Positions 1 through 11,298 of a stretch of 64,000 nt of DNA are shown piece after piece. Positions within the stretch are counted from its first letter, which is position 1; each line of letters begins with the position of its first letter. Source of the DNA: Pogonophryne albipinna (lineage: Eukaryota; Chordata; Actinopteri; Perciformes; Artedidraconidae); the NCBI GenBank assembly GCA_028583405.1, contig CM053259.1, positions 20,056,951 to 20,120,950 on the forward strand, in the 5' to 3' direction. Below the pieces are notes generated by a model. The model ran no database searches. It was not told the DNA's origin and worked only from the letters and a program-made list of their open reading frames with translations. Made by a program: the position numbers and the translations under genes.

Positions 1-3000
1 AGCTCAGGCGCAGTCGCTCGTTTGGTGACCTGGCCTCTCTCCGGCCAAGGCCCAAATCCAGTCTGGAGGTCTATGTGAGTGTGTTGCGGCCCCTCAACCC
101 TCCTTACCTGACTTTGTGTGCCCCCTTCCTCATTGACACAATGGGGATGTAGTCTTTTCTGCTGGTGTGGATACACTGGGGCTTGTCCTGTCCATTTCTG
201 TGGGCTGCAGGGTGCACTCTTTGCATGTATTCTTGTTACCTAAGTGTGATCTATCTTGGTTGTTAGATCTGGTCATTAGAATTCAGAAGAAAAGTGGAGT
301 GAGACTGGATTTGTAGTGTCTGCAATCTGTTTTTCAACTTTCTCTTGAACTTTTTCATCTCGACTGCACTGATTTGAAGCTATTTCTTAATCTTCCATCT
401 ATTTTGTGACACATACTGACTGTGCTGTCTGTCCCTTCAGTCCACTCTACCAGATGACATGTTTGAGAACGGCGGCTGTGGCGTGGCAGAGTGTAAGCGT
501 CTCTCCTTCACCTTCTCGGACACCTCCGGTTCCTCGCCCAGCCCGGCCCCGAGCTCCCACGGCCAGTCCAACCCTGAGATCACAGTCACCCCCCCAGAAA
601 TAGACCTATCGTCGACGCAAATCCTGCCTACAAGGGAAGACTCCATTGCTGAGGAGCATTTAGTGGAGGAGGAAGAAGAAGAAGAAGAAGAAGAAGAGGA
701 GGAGGAGGAGGAGGAAGAGTATGAAGAAGATGGGGAGACGGCTAGCAGAGGAAGTCGGCGCACCAGTGCCAGCCTCGCCAGTGAGGAAGCCGAGGTGGCA
801 GAGGACTCAGAGTGGGAGCGCACAGAGTCGCAACGAAATTCTGATTCCAACTGCGGTTCAGCATCGCTCTGCTCTGACGGACAGCTGTGCACGGTGGCTC
901 CAGAGGACGTGTTCTTAGATCACACCGATGAGCTGAAACCTGTGGAACTGGACTCAGAGGAGGCGGGCAGCCTGACCCGGCAGCTCGTAAGAAGGCTGAC
1001 CTCTGCGGAAATCATGTCGCCAGGTGGGAGCTCGACGGAGGGAGGGGGGAGTCCGAGCTGGGCGGGCGAGGGGAGCAGAGCGTTCCTGGAGAGCAGCCTG
1101 GAGGAGGCCATCCACAGCCTGCTGATGAGGCTGGAGGCCCTGACGCACCGCTGCCGAGAGCTGCAGGACCTGGAGCAGGAGGTGATGCGCCTGGAGGATC
1201 TGCTCAAGGTGACTGAACCTTTCTGTCTCCCTTTTACATGTATACCTGTACAAGATCTTAGGAAATCTTAGATTGTTTCCAGGTTAGAAGAGAACAATTA
1301 CATTAAAGCAGTCATTGGCAGGACATTCTTGGATCTTAGGCACCCTCCAACAATGACAAAATATTTATGGATATAGGGAAAATCACACAAGTTAAATTAA
1401 ATAACAGTTTATGACTTAAACTACTTCAAGCTTAAATATAGGGCTAACATATAAATAAATAAAATGGGATTTAATTATTATATATGTGCAGCTGCTCCTC
1501 ATCTGAGGACTCCACAGACCACTGACTCATTTAAGAAGGGCCTAAAAACCTTTTATTAAACTTGTGTTTTAAAAAAAAGAAGGTATATTATGCCCCTTGT
1601 AGCACTTTGGGATTACTTTTAGCAATGGAAGGTGCTTTACAAATACAATTTTTTATTATTATTATTATATAATTGATTAAGAAAATATCTAATGTAATAT
1701 AGATAAACATATATAAGAAAGAAGATAATAATTCAAATGTTCTACATACAGGAAAGTAACAAGTCACTCTTTAACTCACTAAAAGTGATAAAGTAGAAAT
1801 GGTAAAGGGTTTATAAATTAATGAGTATTTACCTATGGTATTTACCCCCTCTCTCTCCTCCTTCACAGTGTCGCCTCCCGGGTCACAGGAGCCGGTCGTC
1901 CAGCCTCAGTCTGACGGTGGAGAGCGCTCTGGAGAGTTTCGACTTCCTCAACACCTCCGACTTTGATGACGAAGACACTGGAGACGAAAACACCATCCTC
2001 AGCACCCCCCCACAGAGGTCTCCGCTCTTTGATGCTGATGGAGAAAGGATCGAGTGAGTGGGAGGGACATTTACACTAAGTACATGTTGTTGTATAATAA
2101 GGTTTAACTGCTTATTGGAAGTGTCTGCACTGAAAATAGAAACAAGATGTTTTTGTAAGGCTATCACAAACAATTATCCAGAATTATTTAAACAATTTAA
2201 ATTTAACTGAATGCCTGCCTCTTCATTGACTAAAGGATTTGATAGAAATTCTGAATTATCTTGCATCATAGCAGGACCCCATTGAAATCCATTTAGTGCA
2301 ATAGATTACTGTTCTATGTGTTGCTGCTGCCCCCTGCTGGTGACTCTTGGTATGTGTCTCAGTGGCCAGCATCCAGAGGCCAGAGGTCACCTGAGTGAAG
2401 CCCTGACAGAGGACACCGGGGTGGGCAACAGCGTGGCAGGAAGCCCCCTGCCGCTCACCACAGGAAATGAGAACCTGGACGTGGCGATCGTCATCCACCT
2501 GCAGTACTGCAATCACCTCATTCAGGTAGATGTTTTTGAAGTATGAATGATACATGCAAAGTAAAAGTTAGATATGAAACAGTTCACTGCATCATGTATT
2601 TTTCTGTCTTCCTGTAATGACAGCTGTTGAGCAGCGGGTTGGGTTTGTGGCAGCGTCGCAGTATTCTACTAAAACTGTCCGCCCAGAGTCAGCTGTTAGA
2701 AGAGCTGTCAGAGCTCAGTGCGGACCAACTGGGATCCATTACATCTGCTGCTGACGGTAGGTAGCAACACGTGAAAAATGTTTTATGTTTTTGTGTGTTT
2801 ACTGTGCAACAGTGCATCTGAGAAAGGTAATCTAAGAGTTTATACCACGCTGTCTCTTGCTTGGAAGGTTGCTTTTGAAATGTAATAGTTACAGATTACA
2901 CAGTAATGTCATTTAGTAGATTTTTATTTTTGATTACTGTTATTGGTAATTTCACGGCCGTTAAACAAGATAGAAGAACAAAGATGCAAGCAACAGAATG

Positions 3001-6000
3001 ATTGTTTTATTTAACTTATAATATTGTTACTGGAAAGAATAACTTTGGATAGAACCCCTTTTAATATTCACCATCCTTTTGTTTAGTAGCAAAGTAATTT
3101 GTCTCAGTAACTGTAACGGATCAAATTTTAAATTGATCTTGTAATTTGTTTACATAATGCATTTGCATGTGACTACTGTAGTTACTCACCAACACTGGTT
3201 ATACTTATTATTTTAGTATTTTATAAAGAATGATTACTTCACAACAGAAAGGACTCTCTGATGTGAGGGTTTGTAGCGTCTGACCTTGGTTTTGTCCTCC
3301 TCTCCCTCAGTGCTCCCGGGCCTGGCAGAGCGGCCCCAGCTGATGGCTCTGTGGTCAGAATGCAGCGGGTCTGCAGGACTGTTCCACACCACGCTGGACC
3401 GAGTGTTCAAACACATGAACCAGCATTACACAGCAGTGCTGCAGGAGAGACATCCACACAGCGCCGACACAGGTTCATCATCTCTATTTTCTCTCTGTAA
3501 ACAATCCAAAGGGCAAAATGGAATAGTAATGACTGTTAGGTTTGAACTGATTTGTTAATTTTGTTTTAACAGTCTCCCTGAAGGAAGATGAAATCATTGT
3601 CGCTGCTTAGTTTCAAATGTATTTAAATTACATGGCACTTAAAAAGCAAGTGATTTTTGCACCAAAGTATACATGTATACGCATAAATACATACGCATAT
3701 CGGCATAAATATAGATAAGATAAGATGGATCTTTATTAATGTATGTGTGCCGGTAAATTACGATTGTAACTCATTTAAAACCAGGTCATCTAATAAAAAC
3801 TGAAAAAGAGACGCAGACAAAGAATAAAGAATCTGTCAAGTTTCAAATGTGGTTTTAAAAATGCTAAATAAAACACAATTAAAGAGACTAAATGGAATAG
3901 TAAATCCATAGTAAATATTTCATAGATCTCTGCAAGTGTAGTTCCAGTTGGCTAAAAACAATTTTCCCTGACCTCTGATCTCTTTCTCTCCTCTCCAGTG
4001 ATTGGTCTGGTAGTGGGTGAGATGGTGGACAGGAGCGATCTGGTGTCGGCTCACTGTCCCCTCACCGCTGAGCTCTCCCAGGACGTCCTGACCGTGTTTC
4101 AGTTCCACTGCTACATCTTACAGCATGAGCTGCAGGACATGGAGACACACCTGCTGCATCTGGCCAGAGAAGGTGAGCAAAAGTGGGGAGACATTCACAA
4201 AACTGCAGTGCAAAACAGGTCCCTGTGCTTTACTGTCTACAGGTTATATACAGTAATGTGTAAACTAGAGCTGCAACCATTTATCGACTAATCAATTTTT
4301 CCACAAATGTAAAACAAGCTATTTTGAAATGATTCATTATAAAAATCTGAGAAAAATGTTCTTTCAGCCTCTCAAATATGGAAATATCCTGTATTTTTAT
4401 TTAAAATCATAATAATTAAATATCTTTGAGTTTCTTACTCACAAATCAAGAAAGATCATCAGCTTGGAAACAGATATAGATAGTTTCAATTACTTTTTTT
4501 AATTAGCATTTTATCGAATAATTAATTAACCTAAAATATTATCGCTACTGAAAACTATTTTAGTATTATTATTGGGTTTAAATCTCTTGACGTGTGTGTG
4601 TGTGTGTCGTACCCAGAGGTGTTTTCAGAGGCTCTATGCAGCGGGGATTACTCTCAGTGTGTAGCGGAGCTGGAGGCGGTGCCTGTGTCCTCGCTGTGGC
4701 CCCGAAACAGCTCCCTGAGGGCCCTCGCCTCCCTGCTCACTGCGGAGGACCCCCGGGTCAACAAGGCCGCAGCCGACTACCTCTGCTCTGCATCAAACAG
4801 CCACTTCAGGACCAGAGTGAGTAGTGATCGAGCCTGTTAGAGAGATGTGTGTGGAGGCAAACAACATCTGAAATAGTTGTGACAGATGCTGTAATCCATG
4901 TTTTAATGTTTGTGTCTACAGGCAGTGGAGTGCTACACCCACGCGCTGTCAGAGGCTGGAGTTCAGAGCCAGAGGGCGGCCTGCTCGGCTCTCAGCTGTC
5001 TGCAGGTCAGTGTCCTCTAACGGCATACATACAGACGTTATACTATGGGGATATGGAGCTGCTGTACTATAGCTACTGATACTATTTCAAACATAGCTTT
5101 GCATTTTGTCATGTTATAATAATATGTCCATGTAAGATGGCCACTGTAATCATTCATCCCTCATTTACTGACTGTGATTCATTTAGCTACTCTTTCTGTG
5201 TGTCTGTAGGCAGTAGAGAGCATCAAGGCGGTGGTCACTCTGTGTGACTCAGCTGATGAGGAGCTACGCCATGTCGCCATAGAAACCCTGCTCACATTTG
5301 GTGAGTCACACATTAATGGAAAAACTAATGTTGCTCAGCTTGTGTTTTGTTTCAGCTGCCACAAACAATACCTCTTGCCTTAAAAGTCATTAATATTGTC
5401 TGTTTCGTTAAATCCAAAGACAAATGTATTTTCTTCAGCATATTTATAAATATGCTGAGGTTGCAAACCAGATCTGACCTTCTAAAAAGTCATTTGTAAG
5501 GCAAGGCTGTTTTATTTAAAAAGCACATTTTATACCCAGCTTAATGTTCAAGTTGTTGTATGCTAAAAACAAATAATTTCAAGTTAAAACAACAGAATAC
5601 AAATTCAGACAATAGTCGTTTGCCAGAAATAAGTATATTTCATAAACTATAAAAGTAATTGCATTCATCCCTTTTCTTTCTCACACTCACTCCCTCTCTC
5701 TGTCTGTCCCTCTCTTGGTTGATTGCTGTCTAGAGGCAATTTGCGATTACCACTATCAGAACCAATGGCAATAATTACTTTGTGAATATCATGTGAAAGC
5801 TCTCGTGTCTAACTTCAGTTGCTCTTGCAAAATCAATCTCTACTGCATTGATCTTTAGTAGCAGGTCATTTGTCTTCACTGAAAGCTGCTTGGGGTTGCA
5901 GTGTTTATAATGACCCTTGTGTGTGTGGCAGGTGAGGAGGGGCGGCTGGCGTACGAGCAGCTGGACACGGTGCCGGGGGAAATCATCCGCCTTGGCACGC

Positions 6001-6032
6001 GGCGAGGAAACGCTGTCACCACTGCCTTCTGA
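1..6032 (+). CDS. ripor2: RIPOR2, RHO family interacting cell polarization regulator 2 (3' part)
   Basis: C-terminal 710 residues or so of a RIPOR/FAM65 protein; the 5' half lies outside the window. Exons read at GT-AG sites with consistent phases: 1-74, 441-1208, 1869-2053, 2363-2525, 2624-2756, 3311-3472, 3999-4172, 4617-4816, 4922-5005, 5210-5300, 5932-6032 (TGA). The large second exon is low-complexity and Ser/Glu rich with an uninterrupted Glu run of about 18 residues (codons near 664-720), then a helical stretch ([19 protein letters not shown]). The last six exons encode the conserved helical, HEAT-like C-terminus ending [10 protein letters not shown], typical of this family. RIPOR proteins bind and restrain Rho GTPases and act in cell polarity; RIPOR2 is also a hair-cell protein. 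Family membership is seen in the sequence; the choice of paralogue 2 over 1 or 3 rests on the neighbours gmnn, C6orf62, acot13 and tdp2. Confidence 0.9.
1488..1672 (+). mobile_element. 3' end of an L2-type LINE in ripor2 intron
   Basis: Reads like the last codons of an L2 ORF2 (encoding [12 protein letters not shown]) followed by the usual 3' UTR with a 'gcactttgggatt...ggtgctttacaaata' style tail and a TTATTATTA run. It sits in the 660-bp intron between the second and third ripor2 exons in the window; the rest of that intron is AT-rich with no other clear content. Confidence 0.6.
4267..4600. mobile_element. hAT-like MITE remnant in ripor2 intron
   Basis: Begins with the 'gagctgcaaccatttatcgactaatc' type terminus common to teleost non-autonomous hAT repeats and ends in an AT-rich stretch just before the next exon acceptor. 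No target duplication could be fixed. The same terminal style (ggctgcaact...) recurs at 45955-46268 and around 17144. Confidence 0.45.
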
Positions 6033-8420
6033 GCCACCGTGCCACTGAAAAACATCACAAAAGACATCTCAGCCTGACCTCGGAGAACAGCTACACCTCA
6101 CAGGGCTGCTCAGTGACTGATCTCTTTCTCGATCTGCTTTTTGGCGCAGACTTAAGGATCTCCACACCGCCACATTAGATCACTGTTCTTGATACTGCCT
6201 CCTGTAAGGAACTAACACGACGGTCTTAACCACAGAGGACACACAACCTAAACGCCTCCTGAACGCACACTTACACTCCTCGTTCCTCCATTTTCTCCAC
6301 TCTCACACACCCCTACACTCCCCCCTTTCCTCCCCCTGCTTTCTGAGCCAGGCAGACCGGTCACGCTGAATTAAACTGGAGAGCACAAATTTGAGTGGAC
6401 ACAAAGACGCTGAAAGCTACTTTAAAGACCGTGGAAAGTAGATTTTTGAAAAATGCATCTTCACACAAGCTCAGTCAACAAACCACTGCACAACACACTT
6501 ACATCACTTACTCACTGATTTATAATCATCTCAATTGTTGCACAGTCAGTTGTTTCACGCAATATACTAACCATGATCTTTGTATAAACACTCTATCACA
6601 AGAGATGCTTTCTGGCGCTTTCGGGAGATGTGCACTGTTGTTAGGCATGTAGATATGGCATATTTCACTCAGCACTTGTTTTCAAAGGATATTTTTGGTT
6701 CTGTTTTCTAGTACGTTCCATTTTGTGTTTCAGGGATTCTTGTACAATTGGAAGATGTGCGTTTTGTGGCAGGGAGGCAATAATACGTTGAGACTGGCTT
6801 TCGAGGAAGAAGTGATTTTCTGGTTTAAAAGCCCTACCTTAACAGCAGTTTACAGTCTAAAAGGATTTTGACCGTGGGTTTATTTCAGTGGAGGGATAGT
6901 AGAAACTGAATGGGGAAACTGGTGAACACAGTGCCCACGTTTCACTCACTCAGCAGTTGATATCAGAGATTCCTCATACTTGCAGTTGAACAAGTGCAAT
7001 TTTTCTGTACATACGTGACTCTTTTGCACCAAGAAGACATTTGATAAAGTCAGCGCTGACCATTTGAGCCTTGATGTGTTCGAGCAGGCCGGTCTCCACA
7101 GAAACTCTTTTGTTAATCTAATTTCCTACCAGGTACAGAGCGACTCATACATTTACTGTACATTCTTACAGTATGTGAGGTAACGACAGGATTAGAAATG
7201 AAGCTTTTCTTCTGATAAGCTGCAGAATGAAGGGTTATGTTTTCGGTCAGTTTTATTTCCCTCCATCCCAACTGTGATGTGGGAAAACTGACCCGAGGTA
7301 AGCGCCTAACTTGTTCTCATTGTAACTGTACTACTGAGTCTTGTGCTAGTGCACGACGACAACTCACATTTGTTCACACACCTTATTTATTATTGACTTC
7401 TAATATTCTTTGGCGTTATCCTGTAAAAGTGCAGATAACATTGTTATGTATATGAAATGTATATTTATGTTCTATTTTGAATCAGGTCTAGTACTTGAAA
7501 TATTGTTTATCGTTTGAAAAAGCTTCCTTGTTATTACGATGCAATTGGAGTTTATTTTGAAGGAATTAAACACATTAATTATTATTTTGAAGATTAAGAT
7601 TTGCTAATAGTCTAATAATATTATAGATTTCCTTTCCCTAAAATGTCCCAAACATAATGGGAAATTATATATTAGACATTTTACTTTTTTAATTACTTAA
7701 GATTTACGTAACCAAAGGAATAATTGATTTTTAAATTATAATAAGAGCTCATAATTCATAAAGGAGAATTTATTTTTCAACATTTGGCCACAATACTCAG
7801 ACTTACCTTTTTAAAAGCACAACTTCAAAATAAGACGAACACATAATATATGAATCTCGATGTTTGGTTTTAACTGCACAGCCCAAAAGCCATATTGAAA
7901 AAAAGCAAGTGGTAATATTTTTATGAAATGTATTTTTCTTTTGTATTATCTGCAAATGTGTGAAGTTGTTACTAAAAGCTGAAGATGTTTTTCTTCTATA
8001 CAGCCTTTTGCAAAACAGTGTCCATATTTTAAGAGTTACTTTTATTTCTTCCATGATGTGAATAGCATTACAGTATTTTGTTAAAGTATTTTATCCATTC
8101 ACTCACTCATTCATTGTTTGTTTATTTTTGAGTGAGCTACTTTCTTTTACAAACTTGCAGTTTACTAGTGTTTACTTCAAGTTGATTTATGGTTGTTCAA
8201 TTCCTGTATACCACACAGTGCAAGTTGTCAAAATCTGCACATCTATTCTTATTTAGCGCCTGGTTTGAAGAATAACCTGGTCTACTTTACTGAACTCTTT
8301 ATCTGTTTCTGTGCTCAACAGCTTCCTTACTCATCAATTAAGTTGCATAATACCATTCTCTATTGTGGTTAGCAGTATTTACTCTGCTCATCATACGTTG
8401 CAATAAAGTTTATTTTTGCA
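6033..8420 (+). other. ripor2: ripor2 3' UTR
   Basis: About 2.4 kb without coding signal between the ripor2 stop and a canonical AATAAA at 8402-8407. The part 6298-6496 is duplicated at 10910-11086 (see that entry). No other obvious signal. Confidence 0.65.
8402..8407 (+). terminator. polyadenylation signal of ripor2
   Basis: AATAAA followed by a T-rich stretch; the first canonical signal well placed after the ripor2 stop codon. Confidence 0.6.
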
Positions 8421-10333
8421 TAATTAAAACTCTGAAATGGTGGATTTTTTAACATGTGTTAAATGTTCGACAAGACCAATGTATGTACAATTTGGCTAGC
8501 ATTGTCTTATTTTACAGATTAAATATTAGGGGGAAACCACGGTCCATAGTTTAATACATAAAGGAAATCCAAAAATCGCATTTTTACTTTGTTGATTTTT
8601 AGAGTTATTCATTTTTTGGCCCGAAAATAGGTTTAAGACAATAGAAAATAATTGGCAATGAAGATGTAGAGCAGGGGTGTCCAGACTAAGGCCCGGGGGC
8701 CAAATGCAGCCCGCGGACCATTTTGAATCGGCCCTCAACTAATTCTAAAAGTATAATATAATACGGACCACAAATGAAACTTTTGCTTGTCTTATATTGT
8801 ACTTCTTAAATATATATGTAAACATATATTACACAGTAGTATTCATGTGTTAATAAGCCCACTTTCAAATAAATAGTCAATTAAAGTTGGAAACATTTTC
8901 TAACATATCTTAGTTGATAAAAAAAGGCCCAATAGCTTATTACCCTTCATATTTCCCCTTATAAGCAAACGGAGGGATGAGCTGCCAACAACATAAATGA
9001 AACCCTATGTAGAGCTGTGATATAGGCTGTTTTTTTCTTAAGGCATTTTCAAGTATCAAGCATCATTTACCTACATTGGATTAATTTTGCTGACTTAAAA
9101 CTTAACTTATGAGGCAATATACCTCCAGTGAGTGGCCCAGCCCTTTGTATATTTGTCTGTATGTGACCCTCTGTGAAAGAGGTTTTGACACCCCTGGTGT
9201 AGAGGCTAGGGAGGGAAGATGAAAAGACAGAAGAAAGGAACATAGGCAAGGGCTATCAAGAGAAGGACAATTGAAATTGAGAAGACAGGAGGGAGTTAAG
9301 CAGGAGAGCGGAGAGGAGTAACTTTCTTTCCGTCCTGTCGTTCTCCACTATCCCCATGTTTCTTCCTACCAACCATCCTCTCACATCTTTACTATCCAAC
9401 TCTCTACTCCCTCCAAAAAGACAAACTATTACACTCCACTGACAGACGTACCCCAACCCCCTCTTCCAGAGCGACAGTGTGATTCACAGTGCAGCCTTAC
9501 ATAAAGGTTTCTCTGCCATAACATTGCTAACAGCTCAGGGCCACAGCTGGCAGTAAATGCAATTAATTATTGGAGAAAAATCAATAAGCCTTTCCTGCAA
9601 CATGGTGGCAGATTGATCCGCACCATAGACAAAGCAGATTTTTCTTTGAGCGTCCACTCCGGGTGATCAGGATTGCTCCCATACTAAAAGGCAATTCAAT
9701 AACAAATGTTCTGCCCATCTGTTATTAAAAGTACAAAAAGAGTCACATCTTTATTCTAACAAAAATGCTACATGTTTACCCTCCGATGCCCAGTAAACTG
9801 AAGATAATTTATTTTTACATTATAGAGTCTGAAGGCTTAACAGCCAATATCTTTCATTAGGGACTTTGACCTCCTTTAAAGCCCGTCAGTGAGGGGATAT
9901 GATTTAAGAATCTTGCATCAAGGTTTCAAAATGGAACAGATGCAGTTCAAGTTTTTATCTTCTCAATGCATTTGTGTTAAGTGTTGCCTTTCTAGACCAA
10001 ATGATAAGATGAAGTATATTGCTTTGTTGTAGCCTGAATTAAAGGTTCAATAATGCATTCAGTTCTGTTGAATTGTCGAGAGTTCACCCTTTGCAGTACT
10101 TTTATTTGAAGTGTTACAAGGGCTATGGTTTACTCCAATGCTAAAACATAGAAATCCGCTAAATATACTTGCACAAAACTGCACAAGAGGCTAACCCATA
10201 TAACAGTAAAACATTTAATAGTGTAGTTGGTCAATGTATACTTAACAGACGTTTAAAGCATACAACTGCATGTGCACAGACAGAAAATAAGTCAAGATCC
10301 AGAACTACAGATTCGTTTTTCCTAGAAAAAGTG
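8408..10333. other. intergenic ripor2-gmnn
   Basis: Tail-to-tail intergenic region of convergent genes. It holds one hAT-type MITE (8672-9196); the remainder shows no supported gene, only short chance reading frames. Confidence 0.6.
8672..9196. mobile_element. hAT-type MITE with 8-bp target duplication
   Basis: Termini CAGGGGTGTCCAGAC at the left and the inverse of CAGGGGTGTCAAAACC at the right, the classic hAT terminus. Flanking 8-bp target duplication ATGTAGAG (8664-8671) / GTGTAGAG (9197-9204), one mismatch. No transposase frame. Confidence 0.8.
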
Positions 10334-10339
10334 TTTATT
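10334..10339 (-). terminator. polyadenylation signal of gmnn
   Basis: AATAAA on the minus strand, the nearest one downstream of the geminin stop codon. Confidence 0.55.
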
Positions 10340-10909
10340 TTAACAAGGAATTACGTACAGAGCTGTGCCATAAGGCTAACATTTGTACAGTGTAAACCAA
10401 AACACTTTATGGTACAGGCCACATATAATCAGGAAGGTAGCAAAAGCAATAAGGCTTAACTTGTCACAGTAGGAAAAGCACAGGGGTTTCAGTCACATGG
10501 TGTCATATTGAGTTATAATGTCAAAGGAAAAGACCCCACAGGGGTTTGGGTAGTACCTAAATCCTTTCTCTAGCATCAGACAGCCGACAGCGTACCTGGT
10601 GGAGCTGCAGGGCTTTGTGTTAGTCCACCAGTTGCAACAAAGTAATCCGTACTGTGACTTGTCCAAAAACACCAACAATGGCTCTGGTCTATTCAAGTGT
10701 CACAGTAAGCCAATGCACCTTACTGGGGACCTGCAGCACTAACAGAAAGCAGCCTTTGTTATTACTCACACCTGCGCTTCTCCTACTGTGACCTGCCAAA
10801 AAGGTCTGCTGTGTAAAAGGCCTCTAATGGCTTCTTTTTTTAAACACAAACTTCTCAATCAAAACCAATAAAACAAGCCCCAGTCTGTTAAAGTCGGGAA
10901 AAAAAATGT

Positions 10910-11086
10910 CCACTCTCACACACCCCCTGCTTTCTGAGCCAGGCAGACCGGTCACGCTGAATTAAACTGGAGCACACATTTGAGTGGACACAAAGACGCT
11001 GAAAGCTACTTTAAAGACCGTGGAAAGTAGCTTTTTGAAAAATGCATCTTCACACAAGCTCAGTCAACAAACCATTGCACAACACA
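10910..11086 (+). repeat. duplicated segment of ripor2 3' UTR
   Basis: Near-identical, same plus-strand orientation, to 6298-6496; the copy lacks about 27 bp of the pyrimidine-rich part and has only a few substitutions. On both sides the local sequence is also duplicated (10848-10893 and 11086-11121, both with the 'cacaaacttctcaatcaaaa' core), which marks this site as the recipient of an insertion. Relative to gmnn transcription the copy is antisense to ripor2 mRNA. Confidence 0.85.
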
Positions 11087-11298
11087 AACTTCTCAATCAA
11101 AACAAGCCTCCGTCTGTTAAGGCAGAAAATATAAAGATTGCATGCATTTAAAACTATTGCAGTTTCGAGTAAATAAATTACTTTGTAAAGCCAATTCAGT
11201 CAATGGATGGCCACTTGTTGCTTCCAAAGAAAACTTTAGCCTAAATCTGCAAACATGTATAAGCAGGTCAAAGTCCCATGACAGAAGAGCCGTGTCAG

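Larger units (their letters stand above)
10334..11298 (-). other. gmnn: gmnn 3' UTR
   Basis: Between the geminin stop (11299) and the only AATAAA on the minus strand in this stretch (TTTATT at 10334-10339). It contains the inserted copy of the ripor2 3' UTR in antisense orientation. Extent is inferred from the poly(A) signal only. Confidence 0.55.

Noticed and set aside
437..892. Long minus-strand frame with a poly-Ser run opposite ripor2
   Set aside because: Shadow of the poly-Glu and Ser-rich ripor2 exon; no splice or start context of its own.
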